Shown here in pieces: positions 61,706-64,000 of a DNA stretch of 64,000 nucleotides; the first letter of the stretch is position 1, and the number at the start of each line of letters is the position of its first letter. Source of the DNA: CAYZWU01 sp964482235 (GTDB lineage: Bacteria; Planctomycetota; B15-G4; CAYZWU01); the NCBI GenBank assembly GCA_964482235.1, contig CAYZWU010000010.1, forward strand, positions 89,617 to 153,616, in the 5' to 3' direction. A model generated the notes under the pieces. That model was not told the origin of the DNA. It searched no databases and saw only the letters and a program-made list of their open reading frames with translations. A program made the position numbers and the translations under genes.

Positions 61706-62077
61706 TCACTCCGACTCGAGCTCTTCGATGCGCTTGCGGGTCTGTTCGAGGGCTCTCGCCAGACCGGCAGCCTCTTCTTTCAGCGCCACGATCTCATCCT
61801 TGGCAACGAGCGGCGGCCTAGTGAACGAATCGTCGCCGCCGGCCGGCCATGGGGGAGATCCTGCGGCATAGCGCCAGCCGCGGCCCCAGCCCATACCGCG
61901 GCCATATCCCATGCCGCGACCCCTGCCCATGCCGCGGCCTTGCCACATTCCGCGACCGTAGCCGAATCCATCAGGGATGTTCATGAAACCGGGAACTTCG
62001 AAGCCGGAGCAGAATCCGGCTCCACGTCCTGTCCTTGGCCCCTGTCCCCAGGGTCCTGTTCTGTCTCCTCGAGGCAT
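61706..62077 (-). CDS. DUF5320-like Gly/Arg/Met-rich protein
   Basis: 123 aa from the ATG at 62077 with AAAGGAG upstream. The start PRGDRTGPWGQGPRTGRGAGFCSG is a signature of DUF5320 proteins. Repeats of GRGMG follow, and then a C-terminal coiled coil (residues ~90-123, EIVALKEEAAGLARALEQTRKRIEELE). DUF5320 genes recur next to NifX-domain, Mrp and sigma54-regulator genes in sulfate reducers and other anaerobes; their function is unknown. A second in-frame ATG at 62116, also with AAGGAG, would add MKVAIPVFRKETA, which resembles a NifX-domain N-terminus. Confidence 0.85.
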   Translation of the reverse strand: MPRGDRTGPWGQGPRTGRGAGFCSGFEVPGFMNIPDGFGYGRGMWQGRGMGRGRGMGYGRGMGWGRGWRYAAGSPPWPAGGDDSFTRPPLVAKDEIVALKEEAAGLARALEQTRKRIEELESE

Positions 62078-62140
62078 GGCTGTCTCCTTTCTGAAAACGG
62101 GTATCGCCACTTTCATTTTCAAATCTCCTTGTCAAAGTGA

Positions 62141-62156
62141 TGCAAAGGTTGTTCCA
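62141..62156 (-). promoter_or_regulatory. Sigma54 (RpoN) promoter before the DUF5320 gene
   Basis: On the minus strand TGGAAC-N5-TTGCA matches the sigma54 consensus TGGCAC-N5-TTGCW, with GG at -24 and GC at -12 correctly spaced. The predicted start (about 62130) lies about 53 bases upstream of the ATG at 62077. Confidence 0.75.
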
Positions 62157-62252
62157 TAGTTCTTATTTTTCTACGGAAATACAATTACCTGGTGTTACTT
62201 AAGGAGTTAGGTTGGTCGATGATGATTGTTTGGTGTCTGTATTCACCCCGAC

Positions 62253-62273
62253 ATGGGTGCACGTTGCACCCAT
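62253..62273. promoter_or_regulatory. 21-bp palindrome, probable enhancer (UAS) for the sigma54 activator
   Basis: ATGGGTGCA, CGT, TGCACCCAT: perfect 9-bp arms and a 3-base centre. Its middle is about 130 bases upstream of the predicted sigma54 start, the usual position for an activator binding site. Related GGGTG half-sites occur at 61635-61662. Confidence 0.7.
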
Positions 62274-62301
62274 CTGGGTGGGACAGCGGTTTGTTTTGCA
62301 C

Positions 62302-63666
62302 CTAGAGTGAGGTTTTGAGGGTAGGGATCTGAAGTGTTTTGATCTTTCGCCAGAGGGTCGTGCGATGCATTCCGAGATCCGCAGCTGCCAGGGTCTTGTT
62401 TCCGTTGTGGCGCCGCAGGGCTTCCAGGATCACGTGCTCCTCGCTTTTCCCCTCTTCCACGATTAAATTGGTTGTTTCGTTCTGTTCGGTCAGGTGCAAC
62501 GGCAGATCCTTGACATCGATCTCTCTTCCGTGACACATCACGAAGGCGTGTTCGATGGCGTTCTCCAGTTCACGAACATTTCCCGAATAATGATATCTCA
62601 TCAGGAGGGCCAGAGCGGGCGGGGTCACACGTTCGATAGGCTTGCGGCTCTTTCTTTTGAACACCTGGACAAAATGGTTCACCAGCAGCGGGATGTCTTC
62701 CGGTCGTTCCCGGAGAGGCGGAATCCTGATGCTGACAACGTTGATCCTGTAGTAGAGATCTTCACGGAAACTGCCTCTCGCGATACATTTCTGGAGATCC
62801 GCGTTTGTGGCGGCGATTATTCGCGCATCCGTATGGACGGACTTGGTGGATCCCAGCGGAAGGTATTCGCCATTGTTCAGGACGCGAAGAAGCTTGACCT
62901 GCAGGGACAGAGCCATCTCGCTGATTTCATCGAGCAGAAGCGTGCCGCCGTTGGCAAGGCTGAACTGTCCAGGCTTGTCCCTCTTGGCGTCGGTGAACGC
63001 CCCCGTAACATACCCGAAGAGCTCCGACTCCAGCAGGCTCTCCGGCAGGGCGGCGCAGTTGATCTTTATGTAAGGACCGTACCTTCGCGGACTCAGCGTG
63101 TGGAGGACCTGGGAGAAGAGCTCCTTGCCCGATCCACTGGGCCCCTGGATCAACACGTTGCACTCCGATATCGCAATATCCGGAAGGAGGCTGATCAGTT
63201 CGTGCATCTGTGGATTGACGCTGATGATGTCGTCCAGGGCCCGCTTCTGATCCAGGCTCTCACGGAGCGTCTCGATCTCGGAGATGTCCCTGAAGAACTC
63301 GACGGCACCGATAACCTCTCCGAATTCGTCTTTCAGAAGCGTTGTCGTGACGCTGATCGGGACTTCACGTCCGTCGTGGGTTATGATCGTGACACGTGCG
63401 TTCTCGACGGAGCCCTCCGTCTTCAAGGTGTCCTTCAACGCACATTTCTTGTGGCACACTTCCGTCCTGAAGATATCGAAGCAGTGCTTGCCCTCGGCTT
63501 CCGACGCCTTGAAGCCGGTGATCCGTTCCGCCGCCCTGTTGAATGATGTGATGATGCAGTTCCGGTCGACAGTGAAAACACCGTCGCTGATGCTGTTGAA
63601 GATGATCTCGCTCAGTTTCCTGCGCATGACGACAAGACCGGTCGAAGTCGTTCGATTGGTTTTCAA
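62302..63666 (-). CDS. PAS-AAA+-Fis sigma54-dependent activator
   Basis: 454 aa from a TTG at 63666, or 441 aa from the ATG at 63627. A PAS domain (residues ~15-130) holds the Cys set 37, 62, 71 and 75 (KHCFDIFRTEVCHKKCA), suggesting a redox or metallocluster sensor. The AAA+ domain (~148-380) has Walker A GPSGSGKE (175-182) and Walker B LLLDEIS. The sigma54-contact loop is GAFTDA (222-227) where GAFTGA is canonical. The C-terminus is a Fis-type HTH (HNGNKTLAAADLGMHRTTLWRKI). It precedes the DUF5320, Mrp and NifX genes, whose sigma54 promoter and palindrome lie just downstream, so these are its likely targets. Confidence 0.93.
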   Translation of the reverse strand: MKTNRTTSTGLVVMRRKLSEIIFNSISDGVFTVDRNCIITSFNRAAERITGFKASEAEGKHCFDIFRTEVCHKKCALKDTLKTEGSVENARVTIITHDGREVPISVTTTLLKDEFGEVIGAVEFFRDISEIETLRESLDQKRALDDIISVNPQMHELISLLPDIAISECNVLIQGPSGSGKELFSQVLHTLSPRRYGPYIKINCAALPESLLESELFGYVTGAFTDAKRDKPGQFSLANGGTLLLDEISEMALSLQVKLLRVLNNGEYLPLGSTKSVHTDARIIAATNADLQKCIARGSFREDLYYRINVVSIRIPPLRERPEDIPLLVNHFVQVFKRKSRKPIERVTPPALALLMRYHYSGNVRELENAIEHAFVMCHGREIDVKDLPLHLTEQNETTNLIVEEGKSEEHVILEALRRHNGNKTLAAADLGMHRTTLWRKIKTLQIPTLKTSL

Positions 63667-63731
63667 GCACTGGGAGATCGTTCTTTCCCGTTCTCCCAGT
63701 CTCTATGTCTCTCCGCTTGCGGATCGGAAGG

Positions 63732-64000
63732 TCAGCCGATGCAATTCTCTACTTTTCTCCAGCTTCCATCGTCGATACCCAGGCGATCGATGACCATCGC
63801 GGCTTGGCTGTTCAGGCGAAACTGGTCTGGTCTATCAGGACCGACAAGAACCACCGGACACACGAAACTCTTGGCGAATTCCTCGATCGGCTTCTGGACA
63901 AAAACGGAGGAAAAATCGACAAAACCGAGCACGAGCAGCTGGAACTCATGTATTGCCAGACAGCGGTGCAGTTCTTTCCAGCTGTTGTCGTAACACAAAC
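63732..64000 (-). CDS. Truncated gene at the right edge, possible UspA-like protein
   Basis: The open frame runs from a TAG stop at 63732 to the window edge; an internal Met occurs at 63998, but the real start may lie beyond 64000. The visible ~88 residues have a UspA-like ending (HEFQLLVLGFVD... FVCPVVLVGP followed by NSQAAMVIDRLG). That is a weak hint of a universal-stress-protein fold, not a firm assignment. Same strand as the sigma54 activator, 66 bases upstream of it. Confidence 0.45.
   Translation of the reverse strand, partial: LCYDNSWKELHRCLAIHEFQLLVLGFVDFSSVFVQKPIEEFAKSFVCPVVLVGPDRPDQFRLNSQAAMVIDRLGIDDGSWRKVENCIG

Overview
This is a GC-rich bacterial chromosome segment of 64 kb with about 50 protein genes, no rRNA or tRNA that I can see, and no complete transposase, phage or CRISPR locus. 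The gene content resembles Planctomycetota or a related PVC/FCB-type lineage: three ECF-like sigma factors with linked membrane partners, a Ser/Thr kinase fused to an SUMF1-like domain, a Tat-exported sulfatase, a GH127 glycosidase, several large secreted proteins, and a recurring secreted-protein domain with a conserved G-[SG]-[FL]-S-G-x-x-PGT core. This placement is an inference from gene families; no marker gene was available to settle it.

Layout. 0-2.5 kb: endonuclease III and a POT-type transporter, translationally coupled on the minus strand. 2.7-5.7 kb: an ECF sigma operon encoding a small membrane protein and an exported protein built of nine ~52-residue helical repeats, closed by a terminator. 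6-11.4 kb: a secreted subtilase, then a three-gene minus-strand lipoprotein operon including a CsgG-like protein. 11.7-16.3 kb: a PurF-like protein that lacks the N-terminal catalytic Cys, four pseudopilin-type genes, and a second ECF sigma factor. 16.7-26 kb: a TraT-like lipoprotein, a giant divergent subtilase, a kinase-SUMF1 fusion, and a secreted repeat protein. 26-32 kb (minus): alpha/beta hydrolase, CYTH and VOC proteins, a B12-binding radical SAM protein, and a VIT-VWA protein. 32.3-38.4 kb: a DtxR-like mini-regulator behind a promoter with a palindromic operator, two secreted propeller-like proteins, and a sigma/anti-sigma pair. 38.4-46.2 kb: a membrane protein, an archaeal-type ATPase with a 15-bp repeat promoter, threonine dehydratase, a GH127 lipoprotein, a GNAT protein and a hydrolase. 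46.3-51.8 kb: a SAM-I riboswitch followed by metY, metX, aspartokinase and asd, a short route from aspartate to homocysteine. 51.8-58 kb (minus): a beta-helix protein, a sulfatase and a gingipain-like peptidase. 58.3-64 kb: an M14-like peptidase fused to a BPL_N domain, a thioesterase, and a NifX/Mrp/DUF5320 group next to a PAS-AAA+ sigma54 activator.

The most notable non-coding signals are a ~100-bp MITE-like element with 28-bp terminal inverted repeats, present twice in opposite orientations plus a solo end and a truncated end; a sigma54 promoter with a well-placed upstream palindrome in front of the DUF5320/Mrp/NifX genes; a sigma70 promoter whose -10 lies inside a 37-bp palindrome before the DtxR-like gene; and the SAM-I riboswitch. 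Start codons were chosen from visible Shine-Dalgarno sequences and family alignment. Function calls come from motif recognition by eye, without database searches.
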